Shown: positions 15,874-24,820, counted from the first letter of the stretch. The stretch: DNA of 30,708 nucleotides from an uncultured Acetatifactor sp. (GCA_910589655.1 CAJUTJ010000155.1:1-30708), one strand, 5' to 3'. Numbers and translations: made by a program. Notes: generated by a model not told the origin, from the letters alone.

Positions 15874-16264
15874 TATAATTGCTCTGGCAACGGTGCAAGA
15901 CGGAATGCCATATGTCCGTAATGTGAATGGATTTTATGAGGATAGTTCATTCTATGTGATTACATATGCACTTTCCAATAAAATGCAACAAATAGAAAAA
16001 AGTCCATATGTGGCAATTAGCGGCGATTGGTTTACCACACATGGAAAGGGAGTGGACTTAGGCTGGTTCTGTGCGGACAAAAATAGAAATATTGCCAAGC
16101 AACTAAGAGAGGCTTTCAAGGAGTGGATTGACAATGGACACAATAATTTTGATGCTAAGCAGCAAGGAAGCAGAGGCAGTAACGATTATGATGAGTTTAG
16201 TTGTCAGGTGTTCTTCAAGCAAAAGCCGCCAAATAAGATGCAAATAGTCGCGCAAAAGCAATAA
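15865..16264 (+). pseudogene. Truncated pyridoxamine 5'-phosphate oxidase-like protein
   Basis: The frame reads NIIALATVQDGMPYVRNVNG..., the flavin-binding beta-barrel start of pyridoxamine-phosphate-oxidase-like proteins, which normally begins about 15-20 residues earlier; here a TGA lies upstream. The middle (SNKMQQIEKSPYVAISGDWF, GVDLGWFCADKN) matches the family. After NGHNNFD the sequence turns into an Asn/Gln/Lys-rich stretch without family features, and it ends at 16264. It may still be translated from the ATG at 15893 (123 residues), but lacks both ends of the fold. The junction with the opposite-strand ATPase remnant lies near 15845-15870. Confidence 0.6.
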
Positions 16265-16312
16265 ACAGCAGTAAATTAACAGATTATCTGACAATTCGAT
16301 AAAAAGTTTATA

Positions 16313-16341
16313 TTTACAGACGAGGAAAAAAGTTGTATAGT
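16313..16341 (+). promoter_or_regulatory. Promoter upstream of the gltB leader
   Basis: TTTACA (16313-16318) and TATAGT (16336-16341) are separated by 17 bases. Transcription would start near 16348, only a few bases before the terminator hairpin. Confidence 0.6.
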
Positions 16342-16351
16342 ATTTTCAACG

Positions 16352-16395
16352 AAGACGCAATGAGGCGCATAACACCCCCATTGCGTCTTTTTTAT
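16352..16395 (+). terminator. Strong intrinsic terminator at the start of the gltB leader
   Basis: AAGACGCAATG (16352-16362) pairs perfectly with CATTGCGTCTT (16379-16389), followed by a run of T. Its 16-base loop contains GCGCATAA (16365-16372), exactly complementary to TTATGCGC (16392-16399) just after the T run. It may end the decayed genes to the left, or act as an attenuator for the gltB transcript. Confidence 0.85.
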
Positions 16396-16571
16396 GCGCA
16401 GAGGTGCGGAACGGAATTAAGCAGCTTACGCTGCCCGCACCTCGCGCGGCGAGTAGGGGAAGATAAATCTTCCCTACTCGATTGCGCAGACCCGTGCAGA
16501 TGAAATATGCCGCTAAAGCGGCGCACGGGTCGCGCGGCGAGTAGGAGAGAAGGTCGTTCCCCTGCTCGATT
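16396..16571 (+). ncRNA. Two abutting 88-bp structured units in the gltB leader
   Basis: Units 16396-16483 and 16484-16571 have identical length and share GCGCAGA at the start, TCGCGCGGCGAGTAGG in the middle and CTCGATT at the end. In between, unit 1 has stem GAGGTGCGG/CCGCACCTC capped by GCAGC/GCTGC. Unit 2 has GACCCGTGC/GCACGGGTC capped by GCCGC/GCGGC. A second hairpin, CGAGTAGG.../...CTACTCG, closes each. The stems differ in almost every base but stay paired, which indicates a conserved fold. It is not a known glutamine or T-box element as far as I can see. Confidence 0.7.
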
Positions 16572-16781
16572 TCCCACAGGCAGTGTGCCAAAGATCCGGA
16601 TGTTTGCATCTGTGGAGCCTTGGCGGATGCCGTGAGGGTAAGAGAGGGTAACAATGCCTGAAAAGGCATATCAATGTGTCCAAAGGACACGTTCGGCTCT
16701 GCAATGCTGAGGATGAATGCCTGCTGCAGGCAGCGGAGCTGTTGATTTGCCATGGATCGGCTATAGAAAGGAGCAGATAAT
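16572..16781 (+). other. Rest of gltB leader: series of small perfect hairpins
   Basis: TGCCT-GAAA-AGGCA (16655-16668), GTGTCC-AAA-GGACAC (16676-16690) and TGCCTGC-T-GCAGGCA (16718-16732) follow each other before the gltB ribosome binding site (AAAGGAG, about 9 bases before the ATG). No ORF with a plausible start is seen. Confidence 0.5.
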
Positions 16782-19700
16782 ATGTTTGATGTGAAGAGAG
16801 AAATTCCTCAGGCGCCCCTTTACCGGGAAGCCTTTGAGCATGATAACTGCGGGATCGGCGCCTGTGTCAATATCCACGGACAGAAGAGCCGTGCCACGGT
16901 GGAGAATGCCCTGAAAATCGTTGAGAATCTGGAACACAGGGCGGGGAAAGACGCAGAGGGTAAGACCGGCGACGGCGTGGGCATCCTGACACAGATTCCA
17001 CATAAATTTTTCGCCAGAGTCTGTAAACCGCTGGGCATCGAAATCGGCGGGGAGAGAGAGTACGGCATAGGAATGTTCTTCTTCCCACAGGAGGAGCTCC
17101 GCCGCAATCAGGCAAAGAAAATGTTTGAAATTATCGCAGAGAAAGAGGGGCTGGAGCTTCTGGGCTGGAGGGAGGTTCCCACCTTTCCCAATGTATTGGG
17201 GCATAAGGCGGTGGAATGTATGCCCTACATCATGCAAGGCTTTGTGAAAAAGCCTGCAAATGTGGGGAAAGGATTGGAATTTGACCGCAGGCTGTACATA
17301 GCCAGACGTTTGTTTGAGCAGTCCAGCGACGACACTTACGTGGTGTCATTTTCCAGCCGTACCATTGTGTACAAGGGTATGTTTCTGGTGGGGCAGCTGA
17401 GAACCTTCTTTGCGGACTTGCAGAGCAAGGATTTCGAGTCCGCCATAGCCATGGTGCATTCCCGCTTCTCCACCAACACCAATCCCAGCTGGGAGCGGGC
17501 CCATCCCAACCGGCTGATGGTACATAACGGCGAGATCAATACCATCCGCGGCAATGCCGACAAGATGCTTGCCCGGGAAGAAAATATGGAATCCGAATAT
17601 TTAAAAGGGCATATGCACAAGGTTCTGCCCGCTATTAATAAAACGGGTTCGGACTCCGCCATGCTGGATAATACTTTGGAGTTCTTGGTGATGAGCGGAA
17701 TGGATCTGCCCTTGGCGGTGATGATCGCCATACCCGAGCCATGGGCAAATGATAAAGCCATGTCCCAGACCAAGAGAGATTTTTATCAATATTATGCCAC
17801 TATGATGGAGCCTTGGGACGGTCCTGCGTCCATCCTGTTCTCTGACGGGGACATTATGGGTGCCGTGCTGGACAGAAACGGTCTGCGTCCTTCCCGATAT
17901 CTGATCACGGAGGATGACACTCTGATCCTGTCCTCGGAGGTGGGGGTGTTAGATATCGACCCCGCGAAGATTAAGGGAAAGGAGAGGCTGCGCCCCGGGA
18001 AAATGCTGTTGGTGGACACTCTTCAAGGCAAGGTGGTCACAGACGAAGAGCTAAAGGAAAAATATGCTTCCAAGCAGCCCTACGGCGAGTGGCTGGACAA
18101 TAATCTGGTATTTTTAAAAGACTTGAACATCCCCAATCTGCGGGTGCAGGAATATACCCATGAGGAGCGTCAGAGGATGCAGAAGGCTTTCGGCTATACC
18201 TATGACGAGTTAAAGTCCAGTATCCTTCCCATGGCGAAGAACGGCAGCGAGGCCGTTGCCGCCATGGGTGTGGATACTCCCATCCCTGTTTTGAGCAAGA
18301 CTGCCCACCCGCTGTTTCATTATTTTAAACAGTTATTCGCGCAGGTAACGAATCCGCCCATTGATGCCATCCGTGAGGAGATTGTTACCTCCACCACCGT
18401 GTATATCGGGACGGAGGGAAATATTTTAAAAGAAACTCCCAAGAACTGCAATATGCTGAGGGTCAACAACCCCATATTGACAAATACGGATTTGCTGAAG
18501 ATTAAAAATATGAAGGCGGAGGGCTTTCGGGTAGAGGTGGTTCCTATTACCTATTATAAAAATACCAGTTTGGAGCGGGCCATTGACAGGCTCTTTGTGG
18601 AAGTGGACCGGGCATATAGGGACGGCGTCAATATTCTGATTCTTTCCGACAGAGGAGTGGACGAGAACCATGTGCCCATCCCCTCCCTGTTGGCAGTGTC
18701 CGCCCTGAACCAGTATCTGGTACGCACGAAAAAGAGAACAAGGGTGGCCTTGATTCTGGAATCCGGGGAACCCAGAGAAGTACATCATTTTGCCACACTG
18801 CTGGGCTACGGCGCCTGCGCCGTCAATCCCTATCTGGCTCAGGAGAGCATCCGGGAGCTGATTGACAATCATATGCTGGATAAGGATTATTATGCGGCGG
18901 TGAACGATTACAATAACGCGGTGCTTCACGGCATTGTGAAGATTGCCTCCAAAATGGGAATCAGCACTGTCCAATCTTATCAGGGCTCCCAGATTTTTGA
19001 AGCCATCGGCATTGCGCCTGAGGTCATAAACAAGTATTTCTGCAATACGGTGAGCCGTGTGGGAGGTATCACATTAAAGGATATAGAAGCACAGGTGGAT
19101 GCCTTGCACTCCATGGCTTTTGACCCTCTGGGGCTGGGCAACGACCTGACTCTGGACAGTCCCGGACACCATAAGGCCAGAAGCGGCGGGGATGAGCATC
19201 TCTATAATCCCGCTGTGATCCATATGCTTCAGGAATCTGCCAAACGCGGGGATTATGCCATGTTCAAGCAGTACACAGCCATGGTAAACGATGAAACTTC
19301 CGTCAAGAATTTAAGAGGGCTGATGGAATTTAACTATCCGGAGAAAGGGATTGAGATAGACAAGGTAGAGCCGGTGGAATCTATTGTTACCAGATTTAAG
19401 ACCGGAGCCATGTCCTACGGTTCCATTTCAAAAGAAGCCCATGAGACCATGGCCATCGCCATGAACAGGCTTCACGGGAAAAGCAATTCCGGTGAGGGGG
19501 GAGAGGAAGCGGACAGACTGACGGTGGGGCCGGACGGGTTAAACCGGTGCTCTGCCATTAAGCAGGTGGCCAGCGGACGTTTTGGCGTCACCAGTCGTTA
19601 TCTGGTAAGCGCACAGGAGATTCAGATTAAAATGGCACAGGGGGCAAAACCCGGAGAGGGCGGGCATCTGCCCGGCAGGAAGGTGTACCCGTGGATTGCA

Positions 19701-21338
19701 AAGACCCGTCATTCCACCCCCGGCGTTTCCCTGATTTCCCCGCCCCCTCATCACGATATTTATTCCATTGAGGATCTGGCGCAGTTGATTTATGATCTGA
19801 AAAATGCAAATAAGGATGCACGGATTTCCGTAAAACTGGTGTCCGAGGCGGGTGTGGGCACCGTGGCCGCAGGGGTTGCCAAGGCGGGGGCGCAGGTGAT
19901 TCTGGTATCCGGCTATGACGGAGGCACCGGCGCCGCGCCCAAGAGCTCCATACACAATGCGGGCCTGCCCTGGGAGCTGGGGCTGGCAGAGACTCATCAG
20001 ACGTTGATCATGAACGGTTTGCGGAATAAGGTTCGTATCGAGACGGACGGGAAACTGATGAGCGGCCGTGACGTGGCTATTGCCGCCATTCTCGGTGCGG
20101 AGGAATTCGGATTTGCCACCGCGCCCTTAGTGACCATGGGCTGTGTGATGATGAGAGTCTGCAATCTGGACACCTGCCCTGTGGGAGTGGCCACCCAGAA
20201 TCCGGAGCTGAGGAAACATTTCAAAGGGAAGCCGGAGTATGTTGAGAATTTTATGAAGTTTATAGCGCAGGAGCTTAGGGAATATATGGCTGCTTTGGGG
20301 ATTCGGACGGTGGATGAGCTGGTAGGCCGCACCGATCTTCTCCGCGTGCGGGAGAATTTAGACCCGAGACAACAGGAGATAGACCTGTCCCAGATTCTCT
20401 TTCATCCTTATGGGCAAAACGGGCAGAAACATACCTTTGACCCCAAGCAGGTATATGACTTTGAATTGGAAAAAACATTAGATGAAAAGGTGCTGTTAAA
20501 ACAGTTAAAAAAAGCCATGGAATCCGGGCAGAAGCGGAGTATTGAAGTGGATGTGTCTAACACCGACCGTTCCTTCGGCACTATTTTAGGGAGTGAGATC
20601 ACGAAAAAGCTGGGGGACAATCTGGAGGAAGACACTTACCGTGTGCTGTGTAAGGGAGCGGGAGGCCAGTCTTTCGGCGCATTTATTCCCAAGGGGCTGA
20701 CGCTGGAGCTGGTAGGTGATTCCAACGATTATTTCGGAAAGGGTCTCTCCGGCGGAAAGCTGATCGTATATCCGCCCAAGGGAAGCGGCTTTGATCCCGC
20801 CGAGAATATTATCATAGGCAATGTGGCGCTTTACGGCGCTACCGGCGGGAAAGCGTTTATCAACGGTGTGGCGGGGGAGCGTTTCTGCGTCCGCAATTCC
20901 GGCGCTCTGGCGGTAGTGGAAGGCGTGGGCGACCACGGCTGTGAGTATATGACCGGCGGGCGGGTGGTGGTTCTGGGCTCCACCGGCAAGAACTTTGCGG
21001 CAGGCATGAGCGGCGGCATTGCCTATGTATTGGATGAAGGAAATGATTTGTATAAGCGGCTGAACAAGGAGATGGTTTCCTCCGGTGAGATTACCTCTAA
21101 ATATGATGTGCTGGAGCTGAAAGGGATGATTCAGGAGCATGTGGCTTTGACCAATTCCGGGAAGGGAAAGCAGATTTTAGATCATTTTGAAAAATACCTG
21201 CCCAAGTTCAAGAAAATCATTCCCCATGATTACGAACGCGTCCTTAAGACCATCGTGCAGATGGAGGAAAAGGGTCTGAGTGCGGAACAGGCACAGATTG
21301 AGGCGTTTTATGTTAATCAGTGTGAAGGAAATCACTAA
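16782..21338 (+). CDS. gltB: Glutamate synthase (NADPH) large subunit
   Basis: The protein has 1518 residues, the usual length of bacterial GltB. It makes glutamate from glutamine and 2-oxoglutarate. The N-terminal Ntn amidotransferase domain (about 20-430) has its nucleophile at C23 after a 22-residue propeptide (DNCGIGACVN). The central domain is at about 470-780 and the FMN-binding synthase domain at about 850-1230 (GAMSYGSISKEAH, SGYDGGTGAAP). The 3Fe-4S cluster cysteines C1121, C1127 and C1132 have the family spacing x5/x4 (GCVMMRVCNLDTCPVG). A C-terminal beta-helix domain of GXXGXXXG type spans about 1270-1480. The start has AAAGGAG 9 bases upstream. The last codons (CEGNH-stop) lie inside a repeat element, so its native C-terminus may have been replaced. 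Confidence 0.97.
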   Translation: MFDVKREIPQAPLYREAFEHDNCGIGACVNIHGQKSRATVENALKIVENLEHRAGKDAEGKTGDGVGILTQIPHKFFARVCKPLGIEIGGEREYGIGMFFFPQEELRRNQAKKMFEIIAEKEGLELLGWREVPTFPNVLGHKAVECMPYIMQGFVKKPANVGKGLEFDRRLYIARRLFEQSSDDTYVVSFSSRTIVYKGMFLVGQLRTFFADLQSKDFESAIAMVHSRFSTNTNPSWERAHPNRLMVHNGEINTIRGNADKMLAREENMESEYLKGHMHKVLPAINKTGSDSAMLDNTLEFLVMSGMDLPLAVMIAIPEPWANDKAMSQTKRDFYQYYATMMEPWDGPASILFSDGDIMGAVLDRNGLRPSRYLITEDDTLILSSEVGVLDIDPAKIKGKERLRPGKMLLVDTLQGKVVTDEELKEKYASKQPYGEWLDNNLVFLKDLNIPNLRVQEYTHEERQRMQKAFGYTYDELKSSILPMAKNGSEAVAAMGVDTPIPVLSKTAHPLFHYFKQLFAQVTNPPIDAIREEIVTSTTVYIGTEGNILKETPKNCNMLRVNNPILTNTDLLKIKNMKAEGFRVEVVPITYYKNTSLERAIDRLFVEVDRAYRDGVNILILSDRGVDENHVPIPSLLAVSALNQYLVRTKKRTRVALILESGEPREVHHFATLLGYGACAVNPYLAQESIRELIDNHMLDKDYYAAVNDYNNAVLHGIVKIASKMGISTVQSYQGSQIFEAIGIAPEVINKYFCNTVSRVGGITLKDIEAQVDALHSMAFDPLGLGNDLTLDSPGHHKARSGGDEHLYNPAVIHMLQESAKRGDYAMFKQYTAMVNDETSVKNLRGLMEFNYPEKGIEIDKVEPVESIVTRFKTGAMSYGSISKEAHETMAIAMNRLHGKSNSGEGGEEADRLTVGPDGLNRCSAIKQVASGRFGVTSRYLVSAQEIQIKMAQGAKPGEGGHLPGRKVYPWIAKTRHSTPGVSLISPPPHHDIYSIEDLAQLIYDLKNANKDARISVKLVSEAGVGTVAAGVAKAGAQVILVSGYDGGTGAAPKSSIHNAGLPWELGLAETHQTLIMNGLRNKVRIETDGKLMSGRDVAIAAILGAEEFGFATAPLVTMGCVMMRVCNLDTCPVGVATQNPELRKHFKGKPEYVENFMKFIAQELREYMAALGIRTVDELVGRTDLLRVRENLDPRQQEIDLSQILFHPYGQNGQKHTFDPKQVYDFELEKTLDEKVLLKQLKKAMESGQKRSIEVDVSNTDRSFGTILGSEITKKLGDNLEEDTYRVLCKGAGGQSFGAFIPKGLTLELVGDSNDYFGKGLSGGKLIVYPPKGSGFDPAENIIIGNVALYGATGGKAFINGVAGERFCVRNSGALAVVEGVGDHGCEYMTGGRVVVLGSTGKNFAAGMSGGIAYVLDEGNDLYKRLNKEMVSSGEITSKYDVLELKGMIQEHVALTNSGKGKQILDHFEKYLPKFKKIIPHDYERVLKTIVQMEEKGLSAEQAQIEAFYVNQCEGNH

Positions 21339-21480
21339 GCTCGAAAAGACCTCGCCAAGTGATTTCGCGCTCTGCGGAGCAGAGCTTCTTCCCAAACGGC
21401 TAAAGCAGTTGAAAGAACGCAGGAGCAGCTTTCTTCCGGCCTTGCACCAATTCATTAATTGTTTGCGCCGCGGATGGCTG
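21320..21480 (+). repeat. Modular hairpin repeat, copy A (end of gltB to before gltD)
   Basis: It starts GTGTGAAGGAAATCACT and has stem GAAATCACT/AGTGATTTC, the hairpin GCTCTGC-GGA-GCAGAGC, a CTAAAGCAG-type hairpin, and the 3' module CTTGCACC..TTCATTAATTGTTTGCGCCG. The first 19 bases are the final codons and stop of gltB. The element ends about 45 bases before the gltD ribosome binding site. Confidence 0.85.
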
Positions 21481-21537
21481 TGTCAGGAACGGCAACCTAT
21501 AACTTTTAAGAACTAAAACAAGGAGGCAAAGATAAAG

Positions 21538-23031
21538 ATGGGAAAACCAACCGGATTTATGGAATATAGAAGGCAAGTCAGCGCGGAGGAGGAGCCGAAG
21601 AAGCGTGTAAAGCATTTTAATGAATTTCATGAGCATTTGTCCAAGGAGGAGCAGCAGCTCCAAGGAGCCAGATGCATGGAATGCGGAGTGCCTTTTTGTC
21701 AGGCTGGGATGGTGATCTGCGGGATGGCCAGCGGATGTCCTTTACACAATCTGATTCCCGAATGGAATGATCTGGTGTATAGCGGGAACTGGCAGCAGGC
21801 GTATTACCGCTTAAAGAAAACCAACAATTTTCCGGAGTTTACTTCCAGAGTGTGTCCCGCGCTCTGTGAAGCGGCCTGTACCTGCGGGCTTAACGGCGAA
21901 CCTGTGTCCACTAAGGAAAATGAGTATGCCATTATCGAGAATGCCTACCGGGAAGGATATGCGGCTGCCAACCCGCCCAAAGTCCGCACAGGGAAGAAGG
22001 TGGCTGTCATCGGCAGCGGGCCTTCCGGTCTGGCGGCAGCGGATCAGTTGAATAAAAGGGGACATATGGTGACGGTGTATGAACGTTCCGACCGTGTGGG
22101 CGGGCTGTTAATGTATGGGATTCCCAACATGAAGCTGGAGAAGCGGATTGTGGAGAGAAAGAGAAAAATTATGGAGGAGGAAGGGGTTGTCTTTGTCACC
22201 GGAGCCGATGTGGGAAAGGATATTAAGGCCGAAAAACTGCTCCATGATTTTGACAGGGTGATTCTGGCCTGCGGCGCTTCCAATCCCAGAGATATCAAAG
22301 CTCCCGGAAGAGACGCGAAAGGGATTTACTTTGCGGTAGACTTTTTGAAAGCCAATACCAAGAGCCTTTTGGACTCCGGCTTCGAGGACAAAAAGTATGT
22401 GGATACCAAGGATAAACATGTCATTATTATCGGCGGCGGCGACACGGGCAATGACTGTGTGGGCACTTCCATACGCCATGGCGCAAAGAGTGTGACTCAA
22501 ATCGAGATGATGCCCAAAGCGCCGGACCGCCGGACGGAGCATAATCCGTGGCCGGAATGGCCCAAGGTCTGTAAGACGGACTACGGCCAGCAGGAGGCTA
22601 TCGCTTTCTACGGGCGGGATCCCCGTATTTATGAGTCCACGGTAAAAGAATTTGTGAAGGATAAGAACGGGAACCTTAAGGCTGTCAAAATCGTAAAGCT
22701 TGTCTGGGAGAAAGACGCTGCAACGGGACGCATGACAAGCAAAGAAGCGTCGGGCAGCGAGCGTGAGCTTCCGGCGGATATCGTGCTGATTGCGGCAGGA
22801 TTTCTGGGAACTCAGAGCTATGTCGCGGAAGCCTTCGGCGTGGAATTAGACCAACGCACCAATGTAAAGACCAAGGCGGGAGAGTACCGAACCGACAGGG
22901 AGAAGATTTTTGTCGCCGGAGACATGCATCGGGGGCAGTCCCTTGTGGTCTGGGCCATCCGGGAGGGCAGAGAAGCGGCAAGAGCCGTGGACGAGAGCCT
23001 GATGGGATATTCCAATCTGGTGGTACAATAA
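21538..23031 (+). CDS. gltD: Glutamate synthase (NADPH) small subunit
   Basis: The protein has 497 residues. It passes electrons from NADPH through FAD and two 4Fe-4S clusters to GltB. The N-terminal cysteine-rich domain (C46, C49, C54 in ARCMECGVPFC, then SGCPL and RVCPALCEAACTCG) binds the clusters. The FAD motif is VAVIGSGPSGLAAADQ (about 151-166). The NADPH motif is HVIIIGGGDTGNDCVG (about 296-311). The C-terminal FAD contact is KIFVAGDMHRGQSLVVWAI. AAGGAGG precedes the ATG by 9-10 bases. It is cotranscribed with gltB across a 199-base gap filled by a repeat. Confidence 0.97.
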   Translation: MGKPTGFMEYRRQVSAEEEPKKRVKHFNEFHEHLSKEEQQLQGARCMECGVPFCQAGMVICGMASGCPLHNLIPEWNDLVYSGNWQQAYYRLKKTNNFPEFTSRVCPALCEAACTCGLNGEPVSTKENEYAIIENAYREGYAAANPPKVRTGKKVAVIGSGPSGLAAADQLNKRGHMVTVYERSDRVGGLLMYGIPNMKLEKRIVERKRKIMEEEGVVFVTGADVGKDIKAEKLLHDFDRVILACGASNPRDIKAPGRDAKGIYFAVDFLKANTKSLLDSGFEDKKYVDTKDKHVIIIGGGDTGNDCVGTSIRHGAKSVTQIEMMPKAPDRRTEHNPWPEWPKVCKTDYGQQEAIAFYGRDPRIYESTVKEFVKDKNGNLKAVKIVKLVWEKDAATGRMTSKEASGSERELPADIVLIAAGFLGTQSYVAEAFGVELDQRTNVKTKAGEYRTDREKIFVAGDMHRGQSLVVWAIREGREAARAVDESLMGYSNLVVQ

Positions 23032-23121
23032 AACAAAACGGAACAAGCATTGCGGCTGTTTTCGCAAACGGATATGCGTAACGAGGCGGAACCTTCTCTC
23101 GATAAATTCAGGAATCGGCTC

Positions 23122-23149
23122 TTGACAAAGAGGGGATTCGAGTTATAAT
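23122..23149 (+). promoter_or_regulatory. Consensus promoter for the ribU riboswitch transcript
   Basis: TTGACA (23122-23127) and TATAAT (23144-23149) are both perfect consensus, with a 16-base spacer. Transcription would begin near 23156, about 17 bases before the riboswitch. Confidence 0.85.
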
Positions 23150-23172
23150 ATTTTTGTAAAATATATAGAAAA

Positions 23173-23329
23173 TTCTTCAGGGTCGGGTGGAATTCCCTAC
23201 TGGCGGTAAAGTCCGCGACCCGTGGCAAGGATAACGCTGTTGAGTCCGTATAACAGACCGTACAGGATCCGTGCCCCGGCTGATTCGGTGTAAGTCCGAA
23301 ACCAACAGTATAGTCTGGATGAAAGAAGA
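23173..23329 (+). promoter_or_regulatory. FMN riboswitch (RFN element)
   Basis: P1 pairs TTCTTC with GAAGAA. Conserved RFN cores are present: CGGGTGGAATTCCC, GGCGGTAAAGTCCGCGACCC, GATTCGGTGTAAGTCCGAA, and GTCTGGATGAAAGAAGA at the 3' edge. It binds FMN and, with the terminator at 23427-23454, should turn down ribU when FMN is plentiful. Confidence 0.97.
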
Positions 23330-23426
23330 AAAATTGTTATGGGTGACTTGTTTTGCCGAATTTTGTGCTGCCGGCGGCGCATTCGGGAACGGATTACCGA
23401 TGATAATTAATGCGAGAAAATTTAGA

Positions 23427-23454
23427 CCCTGAATCTTTGGATTCGGGGTTTTTT
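23427..23454 (+). terminator. Riboswitch-linked intrinsic terminator
   Basis: CCCTGAATC (23427-23435), loop TTTG, GATTCGGGG (23440-23448) with one G-T pair, then six T. It lies between the FMN aptamer and ribU, the expected place for the expression platform. Confidence 0.9.
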
Positions 23455-23550
23455 GTGTGAAAATATTTTGCAGCTATTTCACAGAATATCGCATCGAACG
23501 AAGAATTTTCCTGCAAAAATGTGCCGTGAAACGGCGAAACGGAGGAAAAT

Positions 23551-24285
23551 ATGAACGGATTATTGGAAAGTGTAACTCAAAATGTTGCGTATGTACTTAG
23601 TTTTTTGGCTATTATTGTAGTCTTGTTTGCGACAGCCGTCCTGTTGGAGAAGGCAGCCCAGAAAAAGAACGGTATCAATGCCCCTGTATTTAATACCAGA
23701 AAAGTGGCCATGATCGGAATGTTCTCCGCCATTGCCATGATTCTGCATTTATTTGATTTCCCGCTGCCTTTTGCCCCTGAATTTTATAAGCTTGATTTCA
23801 GTGAACTTCCTATCTTGGTGGGCACTTTTGCGTTCGGTCCGGCGGCGGGTGTTATGATGGAATTTGTGAAAATTATGCTGAAGCTTATGGTGAAAGGAAC
23901 CAGTACGGCTTTTGTGGGTGATTTGGCAAACTTTGTGATTGGCTGCAGTTTCATCCTGCCTGCATCCATCATGTATGCTTTTCGGAAAAATAAGAAGAGC
24001 GCGGTTATGGCATGTATTACGGGGACTTTGATTATGACTGTATTCGGCACGGCCTTCAATGCCGTTTATCTGCTTCCTGCTTTCTCTAAGCTGTACGGTA
24101 TTCCGCTGGATCAGCTTCTTGCCATGGGGACGGCGGTTAACCCGCTGGCCGGAGAGGGAAGCATTGTCAGCTTTGTAGTGGCTTGTGTGGCACCCTTGAA
24201 TCTGGTAAAGGGAGCCAGCGTGTCTTTGGTGACTTTGTTGATTTATAAGCCTTTGAGCCCTATTATTAAAGCCGGAAAAGTGTGA
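23551..24285 (+). CDS. ribU: ECF transporter S component, riboflavin (RibU)
   Basis: The protein has 244 residues with about six to seven membrane helices. The core shows RibU hallmarks: KLDFSELPILVGTFAFGPAA, FVKIMLKLMVKGTSTAFVGD and a NFVIG helix. RibU binds riboflavin outside and works with the shared EcfT-EcfA module, not encoded here. It is longer than typical RibU (about 190-200) by an N-terminal extra helix of about 45 residues. GGAGGA lies 4 bases before the ATG. The FMN riboswitch upstream settles the substrate. The stop codon TGA is part of a repeat element (GTGTGAAGG). Confidence 0.95.
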   Translation: MNGLLESVTQNVAYVLSFLAIIVVLFATAVLLEKAAQKKNGINAPVFNTRKVAMIGMFSAIAMILHLFDFPLPFAPEFYKLDFSELPILVGTFAFGPAAGVMMEFVKIMLKLMVKGTSTAFVGDLANFVIGCSFILPASIMYAFRKNKKSAVMACITGTLIMTVFGTAFNAVYLLPAFSKLYGIPLDQLLAMGTAVNPLAGEGSIVSFVVACVAPLNLVKGASVSLVTLLIYKPLSPIIKAGKV

Positions 24286-24406
24286 AGGAAATCACTAAGC
24301 TCGAAAAAACCTCGCTAAGTGATTTCACGCTCTGCGGAGCAGAGCTTCTTCCAGACTTGCACCGATTCATTGATTGTTTGTGCCGACTGTGTCGGCATGT
24401 CTGGAA
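24280..24406 (+). repeat. Modular hairpin repeat, copy B (after ribU)
   Basis: It starts GTGTGAAGGAAATCACT at the ribU stop and has the GCTCTGC/GCAGAGC hairpin. It lacks the middle hairpins. The 3' module is CTTGCACCGATTCATTGATT with GCCGAC-TGT-GTCGGC and an outer CCAGAC/GTCTGG pair. It directly abuts copy C. Confidence 0.88.
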
Positions 24407-24566
24407 GTGTGAAGGAAATCACTAAGCTCGAAAAGACCTCGCTAAGTGATTTCACGCTCTGCGGAGCAGAGCTTCTTCCCAAACTGCTAAAGCAGTTGTA
24501 AGAATCCGCGAGCGGATTCTTACGGACTTGCACCAGTTCATAAATTGTTTGTGCCGCCGATGGCGG
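24407..24566 (+). repeat. Modular hairpin repeat, copy C
   Basis: It has the same 5' module as copy B, then AACTGC/GCAGTT, then a perfect 12-bp stem GTAAGAATCCGC-GA-GCGGATTCTTAC (24498-24523), then the 3' module with GCCGCC/GGCGG. Copies B and C form a tandem pair. Confidence 0.88.
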
Positions 24567-24820
24567 AAGTAAGCCTTGTTCATGCGAATGTTTGGTTCGT
24601 TTTTTGACCGTTTGTTTTCTATGTCTTTATGATGTGGAGCAGGCGGTCTTTTTGGTTTTAAAACTTTTAGCATTTATCAGATGTCTTCACAATCAAATTA
24701 CTAAGCATCGGTGGAAGCATTGGTTCTTAAGAATTTCTTTAGAAAAATGTGCGGATTCTTTTTAGTAATGGTTGCTATAGTGGTCAGTGCAATAATATAT
24801 ATAAAAATATTAAAAAAATA

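Noticed and set aside
16396..16571. Known glutamine riboswitch or T-box ahead of gltB
   Set aside because: The conserved cores of those classes are not visible; the GAGTAGG block alone is not enough.
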